From Aporrectodea caliginosa (Eukaryota; Annelida; Clitellata; Crassiclitellata; Lumbricidae): a stretch of DNA of 64,000 bases. Positions 1 to 13,200 of this stretch are shown here, piece after piece. Positions within the stretch are counted from its first letter, which is position 1. Every line of letters begins with the position of its first letter. Position numbers and translations under genes: made by a program. The notes beneath the pieces were generated by a model. The model was not told where the DNA came from and did no database searches. It worked only from the letters and a program-made list of their open reading frames with translations. The DNA lies in NCBI GenBank assembly GCA_020284085.1, contig JACEVL010000419.1:283501-347500 (forward strand), given 5' to 3'.

Positions 1-400
1 CGTGGTTGAAGAGACCTAATGACGGGATTCAGACGTAAGAGTGGTAAGGTCAAGTTTATAGCAACCTGTTTCCGAGTGCCTAACCAGATGAATTTAGTCT
101 TGGACGGGTTCACGCGCAGTCGATTAGACGACATCCACGCTTCTAGAGCAACCATAGTCCCGCTCATGACCCGAACTGCAGAGATTGCATTGGATGGTAG
201 GCAGTGAGTGTACGCTTGCACGTCGTCAGCATATTGCTGACCTAAAACCGCACGCGCCTTCAGAAGTTGAGCAACACCTGAGGTGCAGATAATATATAGG
301 ATGGGTCCAAGGACCGAGCCGTGGGGCAGACCGCATAGCGCAGGTTATAGGACCCATATGGACCTAGTGGAGCCATGGGCCACGCAGAGGGAACGTCCAT
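1..400 (-). mobile_element. Non-LTR reverse-transcriptase fragment (family B)
   Basis: The minus strand reads open from about 345 to the window edge: GLPHGSVLGPILYIICTSG, QQYADDVQAYTHCLPS, LEAWMSSNRLRVNPSKTKFI, WLGTRKQ. These are RT motifs 4 to 6 with the catalytic YADD. Same family as the element at 62772-64000. Cut by the window edge. Confidence 0.85.
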
Positions 401-554
401 GGAGAAAAGAGACTACCAATTCATAAAAATTACCAGTTAGAACAGATTACAATATGTTAGGTAGGGATATATTAGTGTAGAGTATAGTAGGCGTAGATCA
501 TGTGATGGAAGGAGGTAAGATATTCTTCTAAGTATTCCTATGTTTTTGTTTACA

Positions 555-1500
555 TTAAAAAAAATTTATTTCTAAGATGTGTGTGTTCCACTTGAAATGT
601 TGGTCTATATGAACTCCTAAGAATTTTGTGGTTGAGACAACCGGAATTGTCATGTCTTCAATTATAACTTTCTTATCCGAATTTGGGATTATCTTTTCTG
701 AGTTCCTGAATATTATGTAATTAGTTTTGGTGAGGTTTAGCGACAGTCTATTTGCCATAAGCCAGTCATTATCCAGTGCTAGTTCATCATTTACCAGTGA
801 TATTAGGTGATCATATGAATCATGCGAAAGGAAGGCATTGGTGTCATCAGCGAATAAGATAAAGTGTAAGAGGGATGACAAGTTAGGTAGGTCGTTGATA
901 TAAATAAGAAAAAAATATCGACCCTTGAGGAACATCAAAGAGAACTAGTTGAAGAGTAGAAATGTTACCATTACATGAAACTTGTTGATAGCAGGCGCTT
1001 AGATAACTTCTAAACCAGTCTAGAACTAGATTCCTAACCCTATAATGTTCTAACTTAGCTATAAGTATTTTGTGGTCCACAGTATCAATCGCCTTACTAC
1101 GGTCTAAAAATATTCCAATTTACAAAATTCATTGTTGTCAATAGCTTTGGATATTTTATCTTGTATGTCAAAAAGAGACATGGCAGTAGAGTGTCCTGGT
1201 TGAAAACGGTGCTGGGGGGGGGTATAGAACTTTATTATGTGTTATAAAGGAGAACAGTCGATTATACATTGTTCGCTCAAAGTATTTGGAAAAGTATGTT
1301 AAAACTGATATGGGTCTCTAATTTGAAATGTCCGATTTAGCACCTTGATTGTGTATTGGTGTAACCTTTACCATTTTGATTTCAAGAGGAACCACTCCAT
1401 TTCTGAAGGAACAGTTAATTAATTCTGAAAGTGGTGTAGCGAATAAATCCAGCAGGGGTGATAATATTTGGGGTTAAGTCCATCTGATCCGGAACTATGG
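555..1500 (-). mobile_element. Non-LTR reverse-transcriptase fragment (family C), broken
   Basis: Two frames: VDHKILIAKLEHYRVRNLVL with FRSYLSACYQQ and VPQGSI (883-1080), then YINDLPNLSSLLHFILFADD and LMANRLSLNLTKTNYIIF (555-938). The frameshift lies right after QGS. Upstream minus sequence to about 1500 resembles RT N-terminal sequence but is too decayed to read with confidence. Confidence 0.8.
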
Positions 1501-1592
1501 GTAGGTTTTTAGGTCTTGTTTATGGACATCAGTTCCTCATGAGTGTCGGTTGTTAGAAAGACCATAGAATTCAGTGTTGAGGACTACATGTA

Positions 1593-1596
<4 letters not shown>

Positions 1597-1642
<46 letters not shown>

Positions 1643-1700
1643 TAAAACATACGGAAATAAGAGGTTATTCCTGCTTGCAGTGCTTGGAGACTGTTCTATG

Positions 1701-1795
<95 letters not shown>
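1597..1795. repeat. Two AT dinucleotide microsatellites
   Basis: (AT)n at 1597-1639 and 1706-1794 with 66 bp of complex sequence between them. Confidence 0.95.
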
Positions 1796-1797
<2 letters not shown>

Positions 1798-1845
1798 CCC
1801 TCCATTATCCTTACAGACGCTGGGCAGCTTTATAAGTTAACTTTC

Positions 1846-2330
1846 CTATAAATTTGAAGAACCTGGGTTTGCCACCCTAGTGAAATCGATACCATTCTTA
1901 ACGAAGATATCCACTCCACCACCCCTTCTCCCACCTCTGTTCTCGTAGAAAGAGTCACCTGCGGTGGTCCCACGCACACACGTCGAACCAACCAACGGAT
2001 TTCCGTCGACAGCTGACAGATGGCCATTATGGATGTTCAGAGTCTCTGGAGAAAGTTGCGTCGATAGAGTAGAGCTACGACAAGTGACAGCGTTCGCACA
2101 CTCGATGCCGCTGCCGACGAGCAGTCCCTCACCGGTAGAATATGACGCATGTCCTGCTAGTCGTCGAGGCACAAGGAGTACGCAGGACAGGCACTCGTCG
2201 CATGTCGGTCGGAAGATTGAAGAGCCCCCAGTGACTAACAGTCGAGGGTCACGCCAATCGCCCGTGTCGCTCGTCCTCCACTGAGACGAAGACACTCGGC
2301 TACAGGTGGCGTACACGCTCCGTATGGCTC
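1846..2330 (-). mobile_element. 5' part of a family D non-LTR retrotransposon
   Basis: Minus-strand frame with YATCSRVSSSQWRTSDTGDW, SCVLLVPRRLAGHASYSTGE and LSTQLSPETLNIHNGHLS. It is closely similar to 33410-33724 (+), which sits upstream of the RT frame of family D. No domain recognised beyond that match. Confidence 0.7.
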
Positions 2331-3089
2331 AGACTCGATCGTACACCAGAAAGATAGGCCTGGTGCAGTCACATGGGCCAAGGCGACATGCGAAGAGAAT
2401 AGCCTTTAAGCGTACAAAATCCTTGACGAATATATTCGGTACGCAGACCTAGTACCAGAAAACTCCAGCATGTTCGAAGTTACTGAGCAAATTCTTCATT
2501 TAGATGAAAATATCCGTCGAAATGACGTAGCAGTCGATCAGTCGACCGACAACATGGCCGCCGATGACATGCGCAGTGAGGTTACTACCTCACTGCGCAT
2601 ATCACTGAGGATACTCAGCAGTGCTCCCGACCCCAGCACGGCTAATAGGATAGTTTGAGGCTAGATTAGAACGTATCGGAGTGGACCCTGGAGAGCAAGC
2701 GTAACGCCAAAGGGGGGAGCCCTTTTCAGACGGAGGGCTGACGACTGAGAAGGCGCTGTTCTGCCTAGTAGACGTACGGGGGCGAAACGGACTAGGATCA
2801 CTCCCGCTCAGTAGAACGGAGGGAACTACGACCCCGGACACCCAAGATAGGGCAGCAGAGCTCTCGCAGGTAAGCTGTGGCAAGGCCCAGCAGGCACCGC
2901 CAGTTCGCCACACCAGGGCAGCGATCCGGTATGTGATCAGCTGCTGAAAGGGAGACAGTGCAGCACGTCTAGCATATAGCCAGAGATGTGAGCCGTAGAC
3001 ACTATCAAAATATCTTAACGTTGATATATTGGATGTTCACTACCGAGTACCGACATGACGACATCTAAGTAAATAAGTAAGTATATTCT

Positions 3090-3950
3090 TTATTTATCGA
3101 ACTGCATAACCGCACTTTGGTTTACATGAAATTACACATTATAAAGCATTCTTGTTAAAAACGCTTTTCTCATTAAGTATTCAGCCTGTGGGACAATTCG
3201 GTCATGTAGTCTGGGACGCAGGGAATAGGGGAGTGTCTTTACAGGAGGGAGGAGCAGATTCAGAACATGGCCGGGGTCCGCCAAGGCAGCAGTAAAGAGG
3301 TTCCCATCTGCCGTTCTATACAACTGTTCTAATGTTGGGTTACTCTCTGGAAGGTAGCGTAGTCGGACCAGACGGTCCATCACGGACTGTAGTCTATTGC
3401 GCTCCTGCTGCCTTGCAAAACCCCACCATGCCGGTGACGCGTATAACAAGCGGGGACACAGTAGTCATTCGCACAACATCATGTAGCATTGGTCCTGCAA
3501 GGCCATGTGTCGTCATGATGCGCAGAGCATATACATCGACTGTCTAGTTGGACACGTATGCGTTTTATATGCATTTCAAAGCCAATATGTTCAGTCATGA
3601 CCACCCCGAGGATTACCATGCTCTGGACCCTTGGGGTCCTGGCACTTGCCCAGGGATTGCTTCCTCACCCGCTCGCGTGGGCGGCGGACTAACATCTCCT
3701 GAGTTTTCTTTTTGATTCAGGCTCAGGTTACATCTCGCAGCCCACTCCGTTACATGGTCCAGTTCGGCCCTGATCGTGTCGCTTCTTGAGGATGGTATTA
3801 ACAAATAAGTATCATCAGCGTACTTAGCCAATCGATTGTGAGGGTGGACTGTTTTTAGTTTCGATATGGCCGTGATGAAATTCAGGGGCCCTAGTCCAGA
3901 GCGCTGGACAATGCTGGCGTTTATGTAAGCGATTGTTGAGATTAATCCAT
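3090..3950 (-). mobile_element. CR1-like non-LTR retrotransposon 3' part (family A)
   Basis: Minus strand: AKYADDTYLLIPSSRSDTIR, VTEWAARCNLSLNQ (3613-3837), then [26 protein letters not shown] and [17 protein letters not shown] (3132-3449). The 3' end near 3090 is the reverse complement of AATAAAGAATATACTTACTT. Frame breaks between the two blocks. Confidence 0.88.
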
Positions 3951-4959
3951 TATCTAGCCTACTATCTGTGAGAAATTTGATTACGCTTTGTTGTAATTTA
4001 AAATTTTAAACAATTTAGAAAATGACTAGATAAGAGGACTGAGAGAGGTTTCATATTAAAAATTCATATTAGGCCTAACTTACCAAGACATAAAAAATTC
4101 TTTCATAGAGTAATTAGCGTTGTAGAAAGCAGACGAATGAAAGCAAGCAAGATATACAGGATAGCTTTGCGAACAGTGTGCCATGCTTGAAAATTATTGA
4201 TTTATTTCAGTCTAACTTCTGTAGCGTTCTGCGCAGACTGCGCTTAGTAATTATTAATAATTATATTTAACTAAACAACGTATGTTTAAAGATGTTTTAT
4301 TTATCTAATTTTGCAGAATTGTTGGAACTTGTAATATTGCTGAGTAATATTATCGTATTGTTGCGCGGGGCCCTAGGCACGTGCCTCGCGTGCCTATGCC
4401 TTAAAACGGCACTGGATCATGCGACTAAATCTAGCGTCGCATGAGGGGCGTGCGGCTCATCCACGTGCTACTTCGCCACTTCAAGTAAAACAGGTCAGAG
4501 GCACCCTATCTGGACCTAATAAGTAACAACACAAGCCAAGATTGAATAGAATAGCTTTGAAGCACTTATGAAAATCTGGAAGAGAAAGGCAAATGAGCTT
4601 AATATGTCGCAGGACAGCTAATTCTGGAAAGATGAGCCGACAAAAGCAAAACCACTATTCTGGACCGCGATAGTTTGGGTCGGCATCATGCTTACCAATT
4701 GAAATCTGACAACGCTTGTGTTTGGAATGGCATACCATCTGAAAAATCTAATGTCGATAACCACTGCCACCTGCACTTTCGGGAAGGACCTCAAGATGCT
4801 GTTAGGCATTTCCACATGACTGAGTAAGCGTGTGACAATATTGCAGGCTATCAGGGCTCTGTTCCTATAGCACTCGCAGTACAATATCTGAACGAAACGA
4901 ATATTAAGTCATATCACTCATCTACAACACACTTCAATCATCCCAGCCGTCTTGTCTCC
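3951..4959. other. Unassigned stretch upstream of the guanylyl cyclase
   Basis: AT-rich sequence. Near 4365-4412 the minus strand reads CAGTGCCGTTTTAAGGCATA followed by GGGCCCCGC, like one end of a hAT-type transposon, but I found no partner end. No gene is supported. Confidence 0.4.
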
Positions 4960-5300
4960 GTCAGTTGTTCACGGTCCAGCCGCTTCGCTCAACCCGCTCC
5001 TCCTCACTAACAATGTTTCGCTCCTCATCACTAAAATTTGCAAATCGCTCTTAGTATGGTCATAGCTGTTCCACCTCTTTGGAACAAACTTCCGCCAGTA
5101 CTACGACAAATAGCTGACCCATCTTTAGGACTCAACAAAACCTCACCTCTCGCTATCTCTCCACAGATCCTTCACCCCGAAACTGAAAACACTGCTTTTT
5201 CACAAATCCTATTCTGCCTGCTTTTTCACAAATCCTATTCTGCCTACCTCATCATTTCAACTCTGAACACCATTCACCTTATCCGTCTGCCTGTCTGACT
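4960..5300 (+). mobile_element. Non-LTR retrotransposon 3' coding remnant
   Basis: AVPPLWNKLPPVLRQIADPS (5056-5117) is the common C-terminal 'AxPxLWNxLPxxLR' block of CR1-like polyproteins. A 23-bp tandem duplication containing TTTTTCACAAATCCTATTCT follows at 5200-5245. Confidence 0.65.
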
Positions 5301-5430
5301 CGCTGGATTTCGATCCCCTGCCTATCGATTTTGTTTTGATTGAGCGCCTGTGATAAGCTGTTTTCCGCGACTTCGCTTTTGTAGGCGCTGTGGAAGTGTC
5401 GAGTTCTTTACGATTTACGATTACTGTAGT

Positions 5431-6934
5431 CAGGGCCGATGAGAGGGGGGGTCAGGTGGGGTTGCTGCCCCGGGGCCCGGTTCTATGGCAGGGGCCCTGG
5501 CAGGGACCCGGAAATGTCTAAAACTTTTTCAAACTGAAGAAACCTGTGGGTTTTGGCCTAATGCAGTTTAATTGCTTCAATTTAATAGCTAGGTAATGAA
5601 GTAAATGAGGTACGGTACTACATCTATTGAATTTCTTTACCAAAATGTAAGCCAATAACGAATGTGACGGTGGAAATGGAACTGAAAAGGTTAGCAGTGT
5701 TGCTAACGAAAACGATTGAATAACTGTGAAACTTAACAGTCTCAGTTGCTCAGTCAGAGGATTTAGGAGTGAGCACAGTAACAGAAGTTGGTCATCACTC
5801 ATCAGAATGGTTTTGGACTATCTGCTGATGCAAAGTTAACTGATGCAGACAAATTTCGATTTCTGACTGAATTCTATACTCCACCAGAATCGTATGCGTG
5901 GCCAAGAACTTTGCATTACGGGGTGCGTAATGCAAAGTTCTAGGCCACGTTATAGTTGAATAACTTGAATTTGAAAAACACTGCTTATCAGTAGGCCTAT
6001 TTTGAGATTTATCAGCTGTCGGCCTAGAATTGATCATTCGTTTTCTTGGAGGCACAACATTTTTACTGGATGTAAATTTCTGAATTGAAATTTGAGTTAT
6101 TGTCAAAATAAATAATACTTTAACTTACAGCTGGATGTAATTTATCACAATAAATAATTGATATCAAATTACCAATATTTCATATTATAATAATTTTAGG
6201 CCTAATTCCATTAAGTTGATAACGAATTAGAAGATGAATTACCATCATAAATCTGGAGCTCAATAAAGAAAGAAGGATTGTTGAAAGTCAGGATTGCAAA
6301 CGAGAGACAAACAATCCTTCAAAGCCTTGCATTTATAATTTCATCAAAAGCGAATGATGCAGCAAATCAAGCTGACAATATTGTTGCTAGTATGATAGTA
6401 GATACATGTACGTGGAGCTGATCATGGTAGGCTACAGAGCGAGTTGTTGACGTAGTCCATGTAGACAATGCAACACAGCAATTGATGTATCCTCGCCTCT
6501 TGAAATTGGATATCATAATGTGATAAATGTCATTTAAAAAATCATTGATCACATTCACATAATCACATTTTCATATTAAATTTCTGTACATTTATTTATA
6601 ATTAGACTCATAGATGGAACTTTTAAACCAGAAATTGATTTTCACATTTACTTTTACTAGGCCCCCTATTATTTTTTCCTGACTTTTAACACGAATTTTT
6701 AGAACTGCACGACAAAAATGCTTCTACAGCTGCACAAATTCATTTAGAACTGCCATTTTTGTGCAGAACTGCACACTAAAAAGCCCTGTTACTATTATTA
6801 TTACCCTTATTATTATTCGTTAAATGTAGTTTGATAGCGTTTTTCATGCTTCACCAGACTAGGGCTTAATAGTAAAAACGAGGGGCCCTGATGGATGTCT
6901 GCCCCGGGGCCCGATTTCGCTCTCGACGCCCATG
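5431..6934. mobile_element. hAT-type DNA transposon with ACTGTAGT target duplication
   Basis: Flanked on both sides by the identical octamer ACTGTAGT (5423-5430 and 6935-6942). Ends: CAGGGCCGATGAGAG on the left, and in reverse complement CATGGGCGTCGAGAGC on the right; both ends carry TGCCCCGGGGCCCG just inside. A plus-strand remnant at 5800-5945 reads LTDADKFRFLTEFYTPPESY and AWPRTLHYG, like the start of TTF/MYM-type zinc-finger hAT transposases. No intact transposase. Confidence 0.85.
5898..5948. repeat. Near-perfect 22-bp-arm palindrome
   Basis: Left arm GTGGCCAAGAACTTTGCATT plus AC; right arm its reverse complement with one mismatch; 7-bp spacer GGGGTGC. It lies inside the hAT transposase remnant. 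Confidence 0.95.
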
Positions 6935-7011
6935 ACTGTAGTAATCGAAAACCAGCAGCAGTATTAACATAAATTAATTCTGATGTTAACTGTTTTGATT
7001 GCTTTTTACAG

Positions 7012-7214
7012 CCGAAGGTTTGGACAGACCAAATTATCCGCAATTGGACATAACTAAGATGTTGTCTGAGAATGGATTGTTAACCTTCAATTACGTAGAG
7101 CCTGAGTCGGCAGACTATCGAGCTTTCATGACAGAAATGACGGACATTGACAAATACTTCAGCGATCCACGCTTGCGGAAATTCAAACCAAACAGAAAGT
7201 TTACAGCGGAGCAG
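7012..7214 (+). CDS. Guanylyl cyclase exon 1 of those visible (ectodomain)
   Basis: Acceptor TTTTTACAG before 7012 and donor GTCATT after 7214. The exon enters with two bases of a split codon and ends in phase 0. It encodes a soluble segment containing [14 protein letters not shown] and [13 protein letters not shown], weakly like the ligand-binding ectodomain of this family. It needs an upstream exon that I could not identify in 1-7011. Confidence 0.75.
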
Positions 7215-10200
7215 GTCATTGTAAAACATTGATTCAGAGTGTTTGATTTCACACAGACTTAAGCAGTTCAAGCAATTCCACAATTAAGTAATGTGATTAA
7301 AAACCAAAAAAGTTAAGCACGTTTATCGTGATATTTGAATATGTTTCGCCAAGTTGGATATCTCATTTCCTGGATCTATGCATATACTTAAAATCATCTG
7401 TAGCCTAATGTTATAGTTTTTACTTTTTACGTTTGCAGCCGTCAGTGGTGTTACAGTAGACATCACTGAGAGCTACCTCGATTGCATAACTTAACATAAT
7501 CGAGTATTAGCAAAGTGCAACTTCAAGGGAAATCGCATCAGTATAGCGCTCCCGACCCAATAAGGAGAACACTCGATCAAGCAAAGTAGACTTCAAACGC
7601 TTGCGGAACAGAGGAGGTAGGGTGACTAGCTCAGCTCACGTTTTACGAGGCAGGTTGTTGTTCCAGGACACAGGACCGACGAGAGTAAAGCTTCTATGCT
7701 GAGTTGTAGAGGAACAAGCTCTGGGGACAAGATGAAAACCCTGATCGGCGGAACGAAGGGACCTGCGGCGAGGAACAGACGAGGCAGATATACAGACTGA
7801 ACCAAGACAAGATGGGGCAATTCCCACAAAGCAGTTCCGCATGAAAGATAAAAATCTTAAATTCGATGCCTTGAGGGATAAGCAACAAGTGCAAGATATC
7901 ACGCATGTAGATAGATATATTGCCAAATTTGGGGTTGCCACACAATCAGGCGAGCAGAAGTATTAAGAACTGACTAATTATTTTCACTAACGCTTGGCCC
8001 AAGTTAATCGACTCCTTAATTATTGCTCCTGACATTTCTGATCATTTATCTATTATGGCCCGCTTCGACTATGAGTCTCTGCAGCTTAGGAATAGGCTAC
8101 ATCCTTCGGAGACGACAGAATTGTAACTGATGCTAGGATTGACTCCTTTCGTGAATCTCTCGATCTCATTGACTGGTCCTCGGTTATGGATGCTTGCGCT
8201 AATGATGATGCAAATAAGGCTTACGATTTATTTATGTTGCGCTATAAGAGAGCATATGACGAGTCCTTCCCTCTTGCCTAAAAACACCTACCCTTAAGCA
8301 ACCATGGATTACCCGGGGTATATAAAAGTCTAGTTAAAAGAAATCCTCACTGTAGAGTAAGTAAGTATGGTCTTTAATACACCATTTGCAAATGCACAAT
8401 GGGACAACAGTTATATAATGTTTCTGAAAAAACATCGAAGTAATAATATTAATTATAATAATAATGTGTAAAAAGTTAAATACTAGTGAAACATGATTAG
8501 TAATGGTACAGCGTCCTTGTGTGATGAATCCCTTCCAAATTAGGGGGTCAGAGTGCGGAATAGTACAGTGTGCGGTTGTGCGAACGAGGTCTGCACCTGA
8601 AATACTTCAAAAATCCAAATGTAGCTAACAGAAGTAAATTCATAACTCGTGGGCGGAGTTTGGTTTTAGTTCATGGGGGGCTAAAGCATACCTTCTCCTC
8701 CCCTTCCCAAGCCGCAAAGCGGTGGGGTTTGGGGGCGATTTAAGCCCCTTAGTCGGGGTCTGTATTTTGAGCATACTTGTACTTATTTTGGCCTTCTAGT
8801 GAGAAGATTTGGAAGGATTTTACTGCTTAAAAATACATAATGGCCTTACGCCAAAAAACTGCGAATAGTCGACTACGCTAATTCAGCTCTAAGCGTCTAG
8901 TTCCACTGTTTGTGGACTAAAGAAGTCGTCAGATTACATTCATTGTTCAGAAGAACCAGCGAAGAAAAGAGTTCCCCATGGTTTATACTTTATAGCATTA
9001 AAAATGAGAACATCGCGTTCAATCTGAATTATTTATTTAATTAATATCCGTTTTCTTTTCAAAATGCAAGTGATTTGTTGCTACATGTTATACTCTATAT
9101 GTCCGCCTCAGTTTTCAACAATTTCTCCTTAGCGTCTGTGCCACGCGATCGTTATAATGATGTTCCTGTCTATAAATCTCTGGGACATTTCTCGCCACTC
9201 ATTAACAGTTCAGTTGTTTTATTGTTGTAACTTTACGACGAAGGTAGATTTTTGTTTAAGGGCACCCGAAACAGCATATATAGTCTACCGGGTTTAGGTC
9301 TGAGCTATGTGGGACCATCCGTCTCTGCATGGTTCGATGAAGGTGAGATTCTCCTGATGAAGGATGTCGAGTGTTTCTTGCCGTGTGTGCAACGTCCAAT
9401 TGTGACGATTAGGCCTACATCTTGCTCAGGAAATAAACCTCTTTCTAGAACGTGATCACAATAGTATTTACTGTTTACTTTGACTTCTGGTCCAACAAAC
9501 ACTACATTGACACCGACCGAAATCAAAGATCTTGGAGTCTTCGACTGCCGAAACCATGATGCTGCGACTGAAATGCCCACGCTCGCATACGATTCTTGTT
9601 GCTGGAATTTGGTTTTCTTTCTTACATCGGAATAAACACGATCACTGAGAATTAACTGGTGTGGAAACTGTAAATGTCTTTTCATCTGTGAACCAAATGC
9701 TTCGTGCTTTTCTCTCGTTAGGAAACATTTCAGGTTCTTGCTGACTTTGTTGCAGGCGTTTCAATTTACAGCCTTCGTTAGGCCTATCATCGAACCATGC
9801 AGAGACGTACAGTTCCCATCACACGATTGTACGCTTTAAGTTGTAAATCTTTCTTCAAAATACTTCGAACTGACTTGATTTGGTAAGCAAGTACACCACA
9901 GAATAACTTACGTGTTTAAGATTTGCTCAAAATACAATCCAATATTGTATTAAACACGATTGAACGCAATGTTCTCATTTTTAATGGCCCACCCGGTATG
10001 CACCGTTCTACAGTCGCCGTGCTCGAGTCGCCCGTTCTTTTGACGCCCGTTCATATGTCGCCCAGCCCTTGCTACCACTGGTGTTCAAACTTCAAAGGCT
10101 TCTTTTGCGTACTTCCAACATCCATTCTTACAATACGAGAGGTTCACATTCCTATCGTCGTGACTATGCTCACACTAATACTAGTTTATTCTCTATCAAA

Positions 10201-13200
10201 TCTAGCTACTGGTACCTTGGTGTGAAATAGCATCCCTCTAGCTATTCGTTCTTCACCTAATCTCTTGATTTTCAAAAAAGCTACGCTCCCTCTGAGTTAA
10301 TGGAATTAATTGACTTAACTTAGATGAATTTGTCTGTATTGTTATTTTAGTTAAAATTGTATATTCTTTTGTTAATATGGTTTAATGGACTCGTCTTATG
10401 TTTTTTGTTTAATCGATACCTTGGACACACAGTCCAAGGTATCGATTGGCTGTCTTTCTTTTATTTCTATCTGTCATTTTTTACATCTATGGGTGTCCTT
10501 ATTTATCGGATCCATGATCCCTTTTAGGCCCCCGTGTAGCAGGTACATGTCAAATCATTTCCTTATTGTTTAATTTTTTTTGTTCTCTTCTGATGGTTAC
10601 AGAAATAAAAATGATTGATTACTTATAAGTTGGAAAAGAAATTAAGTGGTTATTGAATAGATAGATTGCCGAGCGATTTTCCAAAAAGCAAACCGTTAGG
10701 TTTTGAATTACTGTTATACTGTAGTAAGAGTGGTTTTCGTGGTTCTTGTAGCTTCACATGGGTGCTGCACTGGTGTATGATGCTGCTACTCTGTGGGCAA
10801 AAGGTATGAAGAAGGCGTTAGAATACACTTGGCCTGGAGATGGACGTTTCATTACTCAGCAGATTTACAATATCAGTTTTCCAGGTGAGACTGAGATTAT
10901 CTCTTACATTTGAAGCACTGGACACAACATGGGAAAGACATTTGCTCATTTCTAGGAAAGTCATTTGTTTCCTCTAATTCCAGATCTGAACTGATCTGAA
11001 TTGACCAGTAGGATCAACAACAACAGTTTCTCTGAAATGCTAAAGGAAAGCCTCAATATTGTTTTATTTCTTCGTGGCTGCTTTTTAATCTAACGATTGA
11101 CTAACTATGCCTCAGATTCACAATTGTTTAGGGAAATTGTTGCATAAAAAAGTTTCATAATGTAAATAATAATAGCAACAAGATTAAAAATAGCAAAAGA
11201 CATGTCAGTTCAATATGTTTCAGGTCCAAATGATTTGTTGTGTTCAAGATGGTCTCGTCTGAACTGTTCTGAACTTAATGAAAGAACTGGTTGTGTTTCA
11301 GGTCTAACAGGACACATTGCTTTAGATGACCAACACTCAAGAAGGTTGGACTTACTTCTACAGGTTATTCAAAACAATGGAACTTTAGTGACAGTCGGGT
11401 ATTATAATGACAAAGAAGAGAGGCTTACTATTAACGAAACAGCTTTTAAGAGTATTACATGGGCAAATGGTGTTAAGAAGATGCCAGGATCAACTCCGAA
11501 GAAAGGTAAGTTTTTATGACCAGTAATGCCTTTCTCAAATCTTGATCCGAATCCGATATGTTGTATACTATCTTACGTGACTGAAGTAATATTTTCATCC
11601 TGTCTAAAGTGAAATCGTTTGCGTCAGTTTAGAAGCCACGTGCATTGTTTTTGCAGCTATCTTGAATGCTGATCCTATCTTTTATCAGCATCTGGTAGAT
11701 AGTATGCTGTTTCTGATACACTTCGTGTCTTAAGCTGGTATTCATTCACAGTTGCTGGTCTCTCCACTATATAGAGACTGTCTTTCGCTTTAAACTCAAA
11801 ACTTACCTCTTCCAGTGTTTGATGCTTAGTTTTGTCCAGCTTCAATGTGCAATTCTGAACTTATTGTTATCAACTTACAGTTGTATTGTATAATTTAGAT
11901 ATTTAGAAGTCGTTGTTATGGGTCTGTCACGAGTGTTTTGGACATCTGTAATTTGTGCAGATCTCTCTTAGTGACGATAGCCAAGAACAGTGAGCAACAG
12001 TCATCAAGCATGCAGAAAAAGATTGCATTATCCAGTGAGATTAAGGCAGGCTGAGGAAAACAGACCTGCTCTATATAGATATACCTGTATGTATGTATTA
12101 TATGTATGTATGTGTATATAATATATATGTATGTATGTATGTAGCTTGCAATATATTATGAATTTCAGCTCTATCTGCAGTCGCCTTTATTGCAATTGGA
12201 TGTGTCATGGGTTTTATTGCTTTTGGAATATGTTTGCTTTGTCTTCTTCACAGGTAGGCATAGCTAAAGAGACTTCACAAGATTGCCTAGTTACTGATAT
12301 TATGTTTTATGTTTGCAATAATACAATACGGAAAATTTTCTGTAAATTCATATAATCAGTACGAAACTTTACAACATACTTCGATTTGTTGCCAAATTCT
12401 CAACCATTAATTCCAATTTGTGTCTCAAAGAAAATGATAGCAGCTTTCAGGTCATTTCTTTGGAACAGAAAATGATCCAAGTGAGCGAAAACCAGATAAT
12501 TTTGTTAGTTTATATGTTTTAACTGTTTGCTACACAGTGGCGGCGCTACAGCAGGTCGCAGCAGGTCATTTGACCTGCCTATTTTGCTCCCGACCTGCTT
12601 AATGACCTGCTTAAAATTCTTTGGAATTTTTAATATCTTCTTTTCATTTCAAACATCAACAACTGACCCTTAGGATCACTATTGCAATTATTAGATCTAA
12701 ACGCCATTTTTACGTTTATGTCAACAGAAGTCTATGTTGTAAACTCTAACATTGAAATGCTTATGTAGCCTGGTCTTTGCCGCCGTTACGACAAAAATTA
12801 GTGGAAATAAATATAATAGGTCGTCGTCGATTACTTCGCGAAACTAACCTTTTCGCGCCGATGCCTTTACAGTTTACGATTTGCATCAACGTTATAATTA
12901 TACATTAGCAAAGAAATGAATAAATAACAATGAGGCACTGCAACATTGAAGATTTCTTCGAAAATAAATCTGGCGGAAAACGCGTTAAGTAGAATGATAT
13001 GACTGTTAGCGTAATGCCGACGTTGGCGTAGGCCTATAGTTCTGAACGATAATATTTATTTAATGCTAGCGAATTGCAGGAGTTAAACGATGTTTATGTA
13101 AAATTAATGTTGAAAACGTGGGTCATGCGACTCGTGCGTCTTATTAGCATAGGCTACATGTTCATTATGTTCTGAGTAGCTCATCAGTACTTCCAAATCT

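Noticed and set aside
4618..4884. 88-codon minus frame
   Set aside because: No domain, no splice context and no repeat relatives in the window.
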